A stretch of DNA of 64,000 bases from Struthidea cinerea (GCA_013397865.1 VZTI01005024.1:376887-440886), one strand, 5' to 3'; counted from the first letter of the stretch, positions 51,698-64,000 are shown. The notes: generated by a model not told the origin, from the letters alone. A program made the numbers and translations.

Positions 51698-54600
51698 TAT
51701 AGAAAAACTAATTTCAATTGTTTTCATAAGTCTAAATGTCATGAATTTAGCTCTAACTCTGAGAGCCTGAAGGTATTCCACATCAGAAAGATTTGTTGGA
51801 GGTGCTAGGATTGGAGCTCAGATTTAGTAATGCATAGTTATGATACAGCCTGCCAGTCATCAGCTTTACAAAAAAAAAATTGCTACAAGAAATTTGTTCT
51901 GGTTATTTCTTACACTTAATTTTGTGGAGGATTTCTGTTACTTCATGTCATGCAATATTCAGAGTAAAGAGGTTGCATATCATGCAATATTCAGAAAAAA
52001 AGAGAAAGGCGGGTCCAGTTTTTAGTATATTCACCTTTGTTTGCCTGCATTCTTATGCCAGATGAATCAAGAATCTGAAGCACAGCATTCAAAATTGTGC
52101 AGCAGCTCTCAGAACGTGTTTAAGAAAAGATCTTTCACTAGTGAAGAAATTTAAGAATCAGTCGTTCACCTGTGAAGATCTAATCATTGCTTGTTTCCTC
52201 TTGAGTCTTGTTACATTCTGTGAATATTTTTTTCATTTTAAAAGGTATTGCTAATATATATCTCAGGTACCACACATACTTTTTTCAGGAATGGATGAGA
52301 GTCATCCACAGAAAATTTCAGCTTATACCAATTTTATCTTCAGATTTCTGGTGCCTAGAGTATCATCTGAGAATCTTGAAGATATTCAGGCAACTTATTC
52401 CCAGTAAATTGGTAACAAGGAATTTCAGTACTTAGAACATTTGACACCCTTGTCCAAATATCAGAATTTAAACTGTCTTCACCTCTATATTAGGGCTCCC
52501 CTGGAAATCTTGATAGTAAATAAGTTGTCTAAGGTAAGCTACTTAAAAACAGAGTCAATTTTAAAAATCCTTAAATTTTATATACCATCTCAGATGCAGG
52601 CATAAGGATCATGGCAAATCACTTCACCTTATACCCTGTGTTTGGATTTAGGGTAATTCTGGTAGCAAGGTATTTTCTGGATTTTTTCCTTGAAGATTAG
52701 GCCTATTGCACACAATCAAACAATATCCATCCATATGCAAAAGAAAATACAATGAAAAGTGAGCTGAGTTACAATTTCTTGTCATGTATAAGGTAATGGT
52801 GCTTATCACTTCAAGGCATTTTGTAAAAATTAACAAATAGCCTTCCCATATGCATATGCAGTAAGCAAGTGAGCATTGTTTTCCAGTTTAAGGAAGTATA
52901 GTAGAAGTGAGCGACTTAGTGAAATTTTGTTTACCACAAGTACACAATCTATATGTGCGTCTGTGTGTTCATGTATATACACGTGTACACACACATACAC
53001 AATGACAAGAAACCAAACCAACAGTAAATAAAATCATCTTGGCATGTATTTCAGAAAATCTGTTAGGAAATACACATCCATCTCTTCTTTTTCCTAGTAT
53101 TACTCATAATCCAAATTCCATCCTAAAACACACAAAATAGATGATTTTGAAAAGATTACTGACATGTCTGAGTTTGGGATGAAAAAGCAGCTTTAGGGGA
53201 GGATTAAACTCATTTTACTGCAGGTATTAATAATGCGGGTATCTACACATAAACTCTGTGACTAAGCTCTCACTAGAGTCACTGGTGTAGTCAGTAGAGC
53301 TGAGAGCTATTTAATTCACCTTAAGTAGGCACCTGCACCTGATGAGAGGACTTGCTCACATTGCTGGCTATACTCTGTGTGCTGTAGTTGCTGTTAGTCA
53401 CCAGGGTCTTATTGCCGACACTTAAAACCGGGGTGACCTAAATCTCATCTCAGCAGTCCACTAACTAATATTTGGTTGAACTTTTTGTCCTCTCAAGTCC
53501 AAATCCAGCAGCGGCAAAGCAGAGCTTGTATTCACAGACCATGGGAGTGAGTATGCTGACCCTAGACAGTTGTGTGCAAAAGATGCTGAGGACAGGTACA
53601 AGGGAGCAATTCAAACTTTGTCTGGAATAGCGGCCCACTTTCACCCTTATTAAGCAGCAGCTCACCGTAAGAGTACTTCCTGCCACTAAACAATGAGAAA
53701 TTAGACTATAATCCACTGCGGGAATAAAGAATCATACCTCTCTTAAGCTTAATGAAACCAGATTTATTTCATGCAAAGTACAGTGAGTTCAATAGCAGAC
53801 AAAACACTCTACCTCAGCATAGCTTGTGGCTTGACAGATAACTTGAAATCCTTTGGCAGAAAAACAGCTGAAAGCAGGTCACCCATGTCTTGAGGGACAT
53901 CTCCTACTGCACTTTCTGTGAGTTTCTGTCTGGCATACGTGTTCTGAGTTTTCTAGTTATTGGTCTGTCTCTTCATCAGAAAAACACAAAAAAATAAGGT
54001 CAAAAGGTATTTTTCTTTAACATTTAGGTGTCAAGTAACAAGAAAATGTATACAAGGGATAGCTGGTTTTATTTGGTATTGACTAAAGCCCAGAGCGCAG
54101 GATGAACACAAAAATGTTACATGTAATTTTCCCATTGCAGCCAGGTAGAGGCTGGTGTGGCTCCATATCTCCATGCTGGGAAGTGCCCTGGCAGTAGGAG
54201 CTGCCACCTCCGCTTTCAATCCTGTCCTACCACAGCAGTGAGTCAGAGCACAGAGGCCTGCTGGAGGTGAGGGCATGGCAGCACTGGTGGACAACAGGGA
54301 ACCCACATTACCTCTCAGGGCAGGATTTTTGTGGTGTTGGAATCTGAAAAAAAAACGTACTGGAGGCTGTAAAAGGAAATAATAACAAGGGTTTTACCCT
54401 TCCTTGGAAGGTCCACATGGTGAGAAAACAGCATAGGACTAGATATTTTTCCCCAAGAAATACTGCAGTCATTGTATTTGTCATTAAATTAAAAAGAAAA
54501 TAAATTGTAGTTTATAATATGGATTAATAATGACTTCTTGAAAATTCCTGAAGAACTCATGCAATAAGTAACAAGTATTCTAGCCTGAGAATGTCTAACT

Positions 54601-57600
54601 TGATCACCTCCAAAGAAAGTATATAGTAGGGAAAGGAGAAGGCATACTGCACTTGTTATGTATCACCAGAACTCGCCTTTTGTAGAAATGCATATGAGGG
54701 TGTGCAACAACTGCAGTGCAAAAGAAAGTACTTGGGAGATTAATCAAAACAATCAGAATCACAGTGTGGTTCTGATTATGGAAATATGCAGTTAGATAGA
54801 ACAAATCTAGTGTTCCCTTCTTGCTTCCTTTCTATTTAGTGTTCCCTTCTTGTCCCCTTTCTTCCAGGACAGAAAGAAAGAAGTTGATCCTTCCATCAGG
54901 TGCTGTGTTGTAACATGCTGGTTTTGGTTTTCAGATTCATTAAAACTGAGTGATTACTTTCAGTTTAGGCCTTTGGAGTTCGTATCCATATGATTAAAGT
55001 TTCCAGCGGTTTCATCCAATGTTTCTTTCAACAGCTCAGCTGTCTAGAACTGCCCATGCAAACTAGAATCTCATTTGAGGGAGATAACAATAGTTTTTAG
55101 GTGTACATACACACACATGGCAAATTACAGTGAATTAGTCCCATGCAAAGTTCCAGGTCAAGGTTTTTAACTGTAACTCCTAAGAAAACAGTGTTCATAC
55201 CAGTAGGATTGTTTTCTATTGTAAATGTAGTCATCTCTTCCTTAACTAAATAAGGAGATGGGCTACAGCATCACCCTACCATGCCCCAACCATTAATGCA
55301 CATTTGGTCTACAAAATTAGACTAGAGCTACAGTGAGGAAAAATCCCTTCAGAGGCATTTAGGGTTGAGATGAGATAGATACTCAGTACCAGCTGCTTCA
55401 TTGTACAGATCATCTCGTATTCCCAAAATTACTTGTTAGTATGGACATAGCCTATTCTGACTGCTGGGAGAAACTGCTGTCCATGTGCCAAGTCTGGACC
55501 ACTTTAGAGTGCAGATTTAGGGCTAATTGTGTTGCTAAGGGCTTTCTTTGTAATGACCATGACTTATGACCTCTTTGTGCCCTGTGATATAACAGCGCCA
55601 TCACCCAGCATCAGGTATCAGGCAGGAAATCTCAGCCACGTGCTCACACTCTTTATCTGTACAATAGATGTCATGGCATTTAATGGAGAAGGGGAGTTCC
55701 ATTTTGAAGGAAAGGAAGGCAATGTAGTGAGCAGCAACAAGGCACAGATATATTGCATTAACTTCGTCCAAAAATAGCATGGCGCCCTTTAGTACTTCCT
55801 AAAACTCCTAAGAGCAGTGCCATCAGAACAAGCCTTCTGCCATCAAGAGGAGAATCAAATTTGTCTATTGTCCTGTGTTGAACAGACTTCTGATACTTTT
55901 CAATTAGAAGTAGAAAGTAAAGGGAGAAAAGAGGTAAGTAGACAGGTGATTCAGGTGCTTTAAATCACTAATATCTTTCAGTTCATATTAATTTAGACTC
56001 CTAATTTTATGTGTTCTGATTAACATCTCAGTTGTTTGGAACGCAGAGCATGAATCAATTTTTGGCAAATAACAATAACATATGTTTATGTGATCCATGC
56101 AAAGTAACAGTTCCATGGAAACTCTACCTCCTTTAGAGTAAAGAATTCACTGGAAATGAAACTGTCAGTCATGCTTCATAGCATACACTAACATTTCTAA
56201 GGACACACTGAGAATTATTACAGAGAATTGTCATCAATCTGTAGAAGTTTGATGCCTAACAAAGCTCAGCAAAAGTATTAGGATAAATTCTTTAAACTGC
56301 AGCTTCCTCTCAAGGGACAGATGTGTGACTGGGTTTCACCAACAGATTTAGCTATAGCGTGTCTGTTTCAAAACAGATGCCCTGATTTCAGTGCAATTTG
56401 AAAAGCAATTTCCTTGAGAAAATGTGATATATAGAAAGCAAGACAATCTATCTCTTTTTTTGTAGAACAATTCAAGAAGAGAGCAACTCTCTGAATTCAA
56501 TCTTTTATGTTGTTCTTGACAAATTCAAAAACACCCCATATATTTGATCAAAATTCTTTCTCTAAAAATATCTCATAATAATGTGTAATTTGCCTCCTGT
56601 CTGCACCTCTTAATAGGTCCTAAAATGTCAAAATATTAAGCTAACACAGACAGCAGGACAAATCCCATTTATGTTTGACAAGCATGGTTTAAATCATTAG
56701 TAGCTATGGATCTGCTAACAGGGAAAATTTGACATGGTTTTTGCAGCAAAATCTGTCAACTAAATAGCTCATCTTTTTTGAGTCTCGTGTTCTTCTAGTC
56801 TTGAATATTGGGGCTTTCCCATGAATGAGGTCCCATATCACAATAGGTTTATTATCTGTAAATTTTCTTCTCCTATAAAAATGACCCAGACAATTAACTT
56901 CCTGATATCCCTAAACTTTCTATGGTGACACAGTACTTAGATATGTATAACCTTTTTGTATCTTATCACAATAGTACATCCTTTTGATCAAAGATTCTAC
57001 ATATAGAAGCAAAACTGGAGGGGACTGGGAAAAGCCAAATGCTTTCTAGAAGCAAGTTTTCCTGTATCTCAAAAGAGCAGCGGTAAAAATCTTCATTGTA
57101 TAGTTTTGAGAATCAGCTATTTACTCATTGTTCTGACTTGCAGCAGCTCAGTTTTAGAGGGGTAACACTGATTTACACCAGCAGCAGGAAATTGGCCCTA
57201 TGCATGATTTAGGGAAGAAATTCATGTCTCATGAAGAAACACAATGAATTCTTCTTGGATGTGGACACATACACATAAGAAAATGTTCATGAGACAACTA
57301 TCTGTAATAATAACCAACATATAGTGATAAAAAATCTTAAAACACAGCAACACAGATCTCCTACCCAGATCTCCTCCAACAGCTGGAATGGTGTCTGTAA
57401 CAGAAGTTAGCCTTTTCAAAAGAGCTGAATGGTCTTATTCACCAGTTTAAGAATATCTGTTTGACTAAAGAATAATTTATTCATCTTCGATATTCTTCTA
57501 CATATAATTTTATTTCACTTTTATAATATGAAAGTTAGAAAATACATGTCTAATCATCATAATGTGTCACAGACACAGCAATTTAGAAATTGAGAAGACC

Positions 57601-59039
57601 ATCTGGATGAGATCAAAAAGTGCTGGCTTCCAGATCAGTTGTAAGCAAGCAGTGAAATCTATTCATATAATATCTAATGTGTTCTCTTTACTTCCACAGT
57701 TGGAAAATGTTAATATTAAATCTCAGAAATAATTCCTCAGAAACAGAAATGCCATCCAGAGTGCTGGCATTCACTGATACAATGATGTCACTGCTGGATG
57801 GATCACTCTTGGCAGACATTATTTACTTTGGGCTTCACAATAAAATGGAGTATTCAAAACTTCTGGTATACTACATCCACTTATCTCGTTTCAAGGTCTT
57901 TTCTTCAAGCACAAGAAGTTTCATATACTTCTCAAAAATAATCATGAATCTATGTGAAAAATGACTGCAGGTTAGAGCTCTACAGAAAGAAAAAGAGGAA
58001 AAAAGCATAACATATCATAAAATCTGTTTTGTTTCTGTGGCTTCCCAAATACTTATCCAGCAACGACAACACATTTATCAACCAGACCAGTTTCCCATGA
58101 TGCAGAATACTATGGCTCCATAACTCTTTCTGTAGCAAAGAAACCAAGAAGCCAAGTCAGATCACCTGCTGCAGATTCAAATCCAGCCGCAAGTGTCACA
58201 TATCCTGACAGTGCTAAGAGTCACAGGGATGCAACCACTGCTTTTATAGGCTGGTTCCTGCAACTGCTCAGGCAGAAACCACAGCAGCCTCTGAGTTAGA
58301 TGGTGATCTAGCTGATCAGCAGACCATGCATGCATAGACAGTCTTTGTGATTTCAATTTTTGTATAAGAACTTGCTTGGAGTTTGCTGCTTTTTCTCCAA
58401 AGCACATTCCACAAAGTGAATATGATATTCAAGCTGTCACTCCTTTTTCAGTCTGATTCAGCTGAGCAGGACATACAGGATTTATCTATTCATGTCTTTG
58501 TTAATAATCTCAGTGGAACCAGTAGCCTTAATTCTTGCATAAGCATTAGTAATGCACAGTCCCTACAGATGTGACTTCTGTGCTGATCATCAAAATCTTC
58601 ATGTGGAGAAAAACCTACCTGGTTACAAAGAAAAGAGGGAGCTTTTACATGACCTTTGCGAGTGAAAGTATATCTGTCTGGAAAATGGTTTGAAATCAAA
58701 AAGTCTCCTGGCAAATTCTAGATCCTTGATTATAATAAAGGTCCAAGAACCTCCATATGGACTAAGATTTATGCTGATGAAACACAGCTGAGCACTGGGA
58801 AAAGCTGGGAAATGAAGAACTGAGAATTTTAAGTAAAAAAGGGAAAAGCAAAATACATTTCAAGCCAGTAAGAGCTGACAGGCCAGCCTCAGGAATATAG
58901 TTACCAAATATCCAAATAATGCAAAGGAATGATGTCTACAAACTGAACTATAAAGACAAAAGAGGAAGGGGGAAGCCTTGGTGGTTCGAGAAATCCTTTT
59001 TATTTCTTATACCCATGTATTTAATATTTAAACAAAACA
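51698..59039. other. Intronic sequence of the last NALF1 intron
   Basis: No coding sequence recognised. Minor direct repeats include catgcaatattcaga twice near 51949 and 51979. A 29-bp-period duplication lies at 54808-54852. Confidence 0.55.
54808..54865. repeat. Imperfect 29-bp tandem duplication
   Basis: Copies beginning tagtgttcccttcttg at 54808 and at 54837. The first 16 bases are identical and the remainder diverges within pyrimidine-rich sequence. Confidence 0.7.
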
Positions 59040-60752
59040 AAAGTCAAACAAAAGGGAGAGAAGCAAATGCACGGGCACTGGGAACACGGACAGGTAACCT
59101 TGGAAAAGCATAGAGATAAAATCAGGTTATGTAGGGATGGGGCAAGGAAGACCAAGAGGGAGATGGAACTGAGCTTGGCAAGGGATGCAAAGAATAAAAA
59201 GAAGGGCTTCTATAGGCATATTAGCAAGGAAAGGAAGACCAAAGAAGGTGTACCCCCATAAACAATGTTGGAAAACTGATGACAATGGATGAGGAGGAGA
59301 CTGAAGTACTCAACAACACTTTTGCCTCAGTCTTCAATGTCAACCTCTCTTCCTATATCTCTTGACTGGATGGACAACAGGATGTAGACTGGGGGAGCAA
59401 AGTCCCTCCCACTGTAAGTAAAGATCAGGTTCATGACCACTTGAGGAACATGAATGTACATAAATCTATGAGACCCAAAGAGTTACATCCCCAGAGACCC
59501 AAGGTAATTGGCTGATGTAGTTGCCAAGCCACTCTTCATGATATTTGAAAAGTCATGGCAATCAGGTCAAGTCCCAGATGACTTGAAAAAGGGCGACATC
59601 GAACCCATCTTTAAAAAGGATAATAGTTGATTGGTCAAGGAAGATTCTGGGAACCTGCCAGACTCACCTCTGTGGCTGGGAAGATCATGGAACAGATCCT
59701 TCTACAAGCTATGCTAAGGCACATGGAGAATGGGGAGGTGATTTGAGACAGTCAACATGGCTTCACCAAGGGCCAGTCCTCCCTGACCAACCTACTGGTC
59801 TTCTACAATGAAGTCTTATTTAATATCTTTTTTAATGAAGAGATCGAGTGCACCATCAAATTTGCAGATAATACCAAGATGAGTGGAGTGGGTGACACAC
59901 CTGAAGGACGTGATGCCAACCAGAGGGACCTGGAAAAGCTCAGGAAGTGGGCCCATGGGAATCTCATGAGGTTTAACAAGACCAAGTACAAGGTGCTGCC
60001 TGGGTCAAGGCAACCCCTGATAGCAACAGAGGCTGGGGGATTAACAGAAGGAGGGCAGCCCTGCCCAGAAGGACTTGGGGGTGCTGGTGAATGAGAGACT
60101 GGCCATGATCCAGCAATGTGTACTCACAGCCCAGAAAGCCAATTGTGTCCTGCCATGCATCAAAAGCAGTGTGGCCAGCAGGGCAAAGGAGGTGATACTG
60201 CCCCTCTGCTCTGCTCTTGTGAGAACCCACCTGGAACACTGCATCCAGCTCTGGGGTCCTCAGCACAGGATGAACACTGACCTGTTGGAACAAGTCCAGA
60301 GGAGGGACACCAAGATGATCAGAGGGATGGAGCACTTTTCCTATGAGGAAAGAATTGGCATTTTTCAGCCTGGAAAAGAAAAGGCTTTGGCTGCCCTAAA
60401 TGTGGTCTTCCAGTACTTGAAGGGAGTCTGCAAAAAACATGGAGAGACACTTTTTTATAATAGTGTGGGGTGATAGCACAAGGAGAATGGTTTCAGACTG
60501 AAAGAGTAAGCTTAGATTAGATATCAGGAAGAAATTTTAGGAAGAAATTCTTTATTGTGAGGGTGGTGAGGCACCAGAACAGGTTGCCCAGAGAAGCTGT
60601 GGACTCCCCATCCCTGGAAGTGTTCAAGGCCAAGCTGGATGGAGCTTTGAGCAACCTGGTCTAGTGAAATGTGTCCCTGCACACAGCAGGGAGGTTGGAA
60701 CTAGATGATCTTTAAGAGCTCATCCAACCCAAGCCATTCTATGATTCTATGA
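59040..60752 (+). mobile_element. CR1 LINE relic with partial reverse-transcriptase ORF
   Basis: This is the longest CR1 here, about 1.7 kb. Conceptual fragments resemble CR1 ORF2: a linker with LSLARDAKNKKKGFYRHI, then KIMEQILLQAMLRHMEN and HGFTKGQSSLTNL, then the region around FADNTKMSGVGDTPEGRD, and the C-terminal part with LEHCIQLWGPQHRMN. In-frame stops (for example at about 59510) and a frameshift disable it. Near 59809 the sequence jumps from the SLTNLLVFYNE block to VLFNIFFNEE, so the reverse-transcriptase core between them is missing. The catalytic box reads FADN instead of FADD. The element ends with octamers cattctatgattctatgaa. It is non-functional and 5'-truncated. Confidence 0.92.
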
Positions 60753-63056
60753 ATATTTTGACAAAAGAACAAACTAGTTTTTCCAAGGAGACGTAGCCAG
60801 CTTCCCTGGATTTCTAGTTAAGTCACACATTTGTAAACCTCTGACTGAACAGACAGACTAATTAGATCCAAGGGGCAAAAGCTTGTATTTATGGCTACAA
60901 CAAGTATGTGGTGAGGAACACGTGTTGTGTTCAGTACAAAAGGTCTGACTGAATTTATCTAAATTTTCTACACTGTCATATGAATAGTGTCTCTGTAGTT
61001 AATTGTTTATTTAATATGTAACTGCAAATTCAAAACCTAAATTTAATTGCTGAATTGAAATAAAGAGGAAATGTAATTTTACATTAAGGAACAAGTTCAA
61101 TTCATCTTTGAATGTGGAGTTGTCATCAATTTATTTATAATTCAGTAAGTGCATATGAATAATTTAAATACCTTTTGATTGCCAATTTATGTACATAGCT
61201 TTGATTTCAAAGGAAGTCTGGGTTTTCCAGTAACAAGAAAGGCAGAAAGTATAGTCTGAAAAGTAAACAAGCCTCAGTGGGATCAAAGCATTAACCATTC
61301 TCTGTGTCTCTTCAATTACTACTAATCATTTGAGCTACTGCAGTTCACAGAACAAATCATAATTCCCTGCTTTGAGAGGCATTGCCTGTATGTTGCAATG
61401 TTTAAAAACAGACTTATGCATACAAACATCAAAAGATGGATCTCAGAAAATAGGACTATTTTTTTATACCTTCAATAAACAGTTGTCCAGAAGTTCCAAA
61501 ATGCAATTGAATTTCTTAAAGAAAAATGCAATCCTTTCAGCTATTATCTAGAGCGAGAATAAGTAATTTTCCACCTTTGGAATGCTGCATTAAGTTTCTG
61601 ACTGCAGAAGTGGAAAAGATGGTCAGGTTTACCATAGAATAAACTCTGAATTTACAGAACATGAAACAAGTTGCTTTCATTCCTGTATCTTTAAAAATTT
61701 GGTTGAATACAAAAATAAATGCAACTTTATTTGGACTCATATATAGCATAGTAGACTATTGTGTCAGCTATGTAAAAATGTGCCAATCTAGGCATCTTAA
61801 CATTCTTAGCATACCTAAGACATATTTTGTTTAGTTGCACATGAATATTATGGAAGTAGGAACCAAAGCATTCAGTTTTACCATATTTTAAGGTGTACTG
61901 CTTTTCTTTACAGGTTACTCACAAAATGCAAACAATCTGGTGCCTGGACCTAAGAATGTTACAACTAAATTGCTTTTTGAAAGTAACATTCTTGTTGTGA
62001 TATTTCAGACAAAATGTGATTCTTGTTCCAAGAAATAAAGCTGCTTTCAAAATCACTATCCTAATATTTCAGCACAGATAGATTTTTTCCTAGAAAAACC
62101 TAGTTCTACCACAGAGTATATTATTTACTTCAGAATTTAATCCAAGATCAGTTTAAATGGATAAAAGGTATTTGTCCATTATGTTAGACATTCCTACATT
62201 TGAACACTAGTTAAATAGCCAAATTAGGTTATTTTAATTTATCAGAGAAAAAGGTATATGAGAAGCAAACAGAATGCTCTGGTTATATTAATCTCCTATA
62301 TAGTAATGCAGATAGCACTGACAATTTCAAAAAAGATAGAGTCCCTCTTAGTGTTCAAAAAGTCATAATCAGATCAGGTTGAGTACCTCAGTAAACTTTG
62401 CCTCAAAGGCAAAAATGACCTAGCTGTATAATCAGAAACATCAGGAGATCCAATCATTGTATGGCAAGGCAAGATTGTTTCCACCTCTGGGATATGTTGA
62501 AGACAATATCCAACTGGAAGAACTCAGATGAGGAAGGGTAAACAAGTAGATTCTGAACAGCTCTGTTTGGAAGCTGTTCCTGTGATGCAGTTTCACTTAC
62601 ATAGGTTTGAAAATCGAAATAGCCAATATAATTAGTACATCATTATTTGTTATTTAGTGCCTGTCTTTATGTGCTCACATACTGAAAGAAGAATTTCAAG
62701 GTCCCAATTTTGTGGAAACATTCTTGTTGATTAGTTCTTACTTCATCATTGGTTGTTACTTCCCCAAAAGGAAGAATTCAAGCACCTTTATCATTCAAAT
62801 ATCAATAATTGCTTTTAAATGTTGCTTCTTTACACAATCATGCTTATTATTCATCATACTTCTGCTGAATAATCTTTTGATGCTGCTTCCTGTTACATGG
62901 TGCATATTCCTTCAAGATCTCTAATTATACAGAATGGCAGGACCTCTGAGGGCCTCAGTCTCACCCAAAGATATGGATTCAATAGCTTAGACTAAATGTC
63001 AGCTGTTCCTTCAATCTACTGCTTCTGCCAATCCTTGTGCCTGGTATTTATTCTTG
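60753..63056. other. Intronic sequence before the terminal NALF1 exon
   Basis: AT-rich unique-looking DNA. Positions about 60990-61200 are rich in ATTTA/TAATT motifs and repeat-free. No gene recognised. Confidence 0.5.
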
Positions 63057-63075
63057 TTTTGTGTTTACCCCACAG

Positions 63076-63371
63076 GGCTCTATGAAAACTATCCAACCAA
63101 TGCAGAACCAGAATGCTGTGATGTCAGATGGGGACTATTATCAGATCATCAACCCAAAGGGACTATAAAAACAAGTGGCTCAACAACGTGTCACAGGACA
63201 TCTCTCACAGTTTCATCAGCATCAAGACTGTGTAACAGCAGACTTAAACTGTGTGTTCTTGTATTAATTCTCTTACATACAGTACTTACAGTCTCAGCAG
63301 CACAGAACTCAACCGGACTGGGCTTTGGAGGCATAACAACTTTGGAAGATAATTCAACCAATGAGGAATAA
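63076..63371 (+). CDS. NALF1: NALF1 (FAM155A) terminal coding exon with stop codon
   Basis: This exon encodes the last 98 residues of NALF1, counting the glycine split with the previous exon. It begins GLYENYPTNAEPECCDVR, and the CC pair at exon residues 14-15 continues the cysteine-rich extracellular domain. A basic and cysteine-containing stretch with CHRTSLTVSS (39-48) is followed by a hydrophobic segment at about residues 57-76 (LCVLVLILLHTVLTVSAA), the expected C-terminal membrane segment. The tail carries two NST sequons (78-80 and 93-95) and ends STNEE then TAA. The acceptor is a T-rich tract ending cccacag at 63075. The polar stretch between the CC pair and CHRTS is the part least like the mammalian protein as I remember it. 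The exon ends the ORF, so 155 C-terminal residues are encoded here with no frameshift or premature stop. It looks intact and functional. Confidence 0.93.
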
Positions 63372-64000
63372 AAGAAAGGATTCATCTTACATGACAGAAA
63401 CACAACAGGCCCAAATTACTACAGTCAAAAATAGCAAGGACTGAGTGCTTTACCCTCAGATCTCTTACTGAATGACCTTTTGGGTAAAATGAAAAGAATG
63501 GGCCGCTACCCAAACAAGGACACATAAACACAGCTTTTTATTGACTAAAAGGCTGTTTGGTGACTTAACTTTCTCACACCATTTTATACACTGTGTTTTA
63601 ATGTTTGGAGTTTCTTTTTTTGTTTTGTTTTTTGCACTTGTTAATACAGGATTTTATTTTTGGGACGGTTTCTCAAAGCTAAATTAAGTCTTTTCTCTGT
63701 CGATATATTTCTAGTCATTGTGTGTGTTCATCTGATAGTTCTGTCTTTTATGTCCTGTCAGTTTCTATTAGAGGAATGACTGCTATGATTTCATGACATA
63801 GCAAAAAAAGAAAAAAAAAAGAAAAAAAAAGAAAAAAAGAGAAAAAATATAGAAAAAAAAAACCAACAAAAAAGCCCACAAAAACCCTAACAAAAACCCA
63901 CAAAAAGAATAACAAAACAAAATTTAACCAAAAAAGAGAAAAGAAAAGAAAAAAAGAAAAAAAAAAGCAACCACAAAAAGAACCCCAAACAAACCTTACT
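63372..64000 (+). other. NALF1: NALF1 3' UTR and/or immediate 3' flank
   Basis: This is the sequence after the TAA stop, so at least its first part should be 3' UTR. It is AT-rich and carries T-rich tracts near 63610-63670. From about 63800 it turns into a long A-rich tract. An AATAAA hexamer overlaps the stop codon (63367-63372), but I see no convincing AATAAA with a downstream GU-rich element later in the window. The real polyadenylation site is therefore probably beyond 64000, although this cannot be settled from the sequence. Confidence 0.6.
63802..64000. repeat. A-rich low-complexity tract
   Basis: Nearly 200 bp of A runs with interspersed g, cc and ccc (aaaaaaagaaaaa, then aaaaaccctaac and aaaacccac units), reaching the end of the window. 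It lies in the NALF1 3' UTR or flank. Confidence 0.85.

Larger units (their letters stand above)
51692..63075 (+). other. NALF1: NALF1 intron between the last two coding exons (11,384 bp)
   Basis: The intron runs from the donor gtatag (51692) to the acceptor tttaccccacag (63075) and is phase 1, splitting a glycine codon. It holds one long CR1 relic at about 59.04-60.75 kb, a short imperfect duplication at 54.81-54.85 kb and otherwise unique AT-rich sequence. If the intron were retained, the frame would run on through G-I-V and hit TAG at once. Confidence 0.85.

Noticed and set aside
53460..53760. Possible LTR-like or exapted segment with ggaataaagaatc near its end
   Set aside because: No TG...CA termini, no target duplication and no second copy in the window. 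Left as unassigned intron.
60075..60473. 132-codon ORF that could be taken for a host gene
   Set aside because: Its sequence (LEHCIQLWGPQHRMN, QVQRRDTKMIRGMEH) is the C-terminal part of CR1 ORF2, so it belongs to the retrotransposon relic.
1..64000. Search for CRISPR arrays, operons, tRNA/rRNA genes or phage-like modules
   Set aside because: None seen. The window is vertebrate intronic DNA with spliced exons and CR1/ERV repeats.

Overview
This window reads as nuclear DNA from a bird. It is AT-rich, intron-like and almost gene-free. It carries many 3' ends of CR1 retrotransposons, which end in ATTCTATG-type octamers, and avian endogenous-retrovirus LTRs, including one that starts TGTCCTGGTTTC on the minus strand. 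It has no tRNA or rRNA gene and no operon-like organisation. The species cannot be fixed from the sequence.

One protein-coding gene is recognisable, on the + strand: NALF1 (also called FAM155A), an auxiliary subunit of the NALCN sodium-leak channel. Positions 51520-51691 are an internal coding exon and 63076-63371 are the terminal coding exon with the stop codon. The two join in phase across an 11,384-bp intron. Everything upstream of 51519 is most simply the 3' part of the large intron before that exon. Everything after 63371 is 3' UTR or immediate 3' flank. No other ORF looks like a real gene, because the short ORFs lack family motifs, splice context or coding character, or lie in repeats.

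Repeat layout, left to right: a degenerate 57-bp-period duplication near 4.85 kb; a CpG-rich LTR-like region (5.8-6.8 kb) interrupted by a 460-bp LTR with 5-bp target duplications; a 32-bp tandem duplication at 9.3 kb; an (AAGGG)6(AAGGC)8 array at 12.8 kb; CR1 fragments at 16.8, 19.9, 25.9, 28.5, 31.5, 33.1-34.1, 40.5, 46.0, 49.5 and 59.0-60.8 kb; an ERVL-type solo LTR inserted inside the 33-kb CR1; a second copy of the 6-kb LTR in the opposite orientation at 41.2-41.7 kb; a perfect 46-bp inverted repeat with a 3-nt loop at 44.66-44.75 kb; and an A-rich tract ending the window. A 32-base N gap lies at 25790-25821.

I found no undescribed multi-gene system. The observations most worth a second look are the perfect 46-bp palindrome, the two nested LTR insertions, the inverted pair of related LTRs 35 kb apart, and the internally deleted CR1 reverse transcriptase relic.
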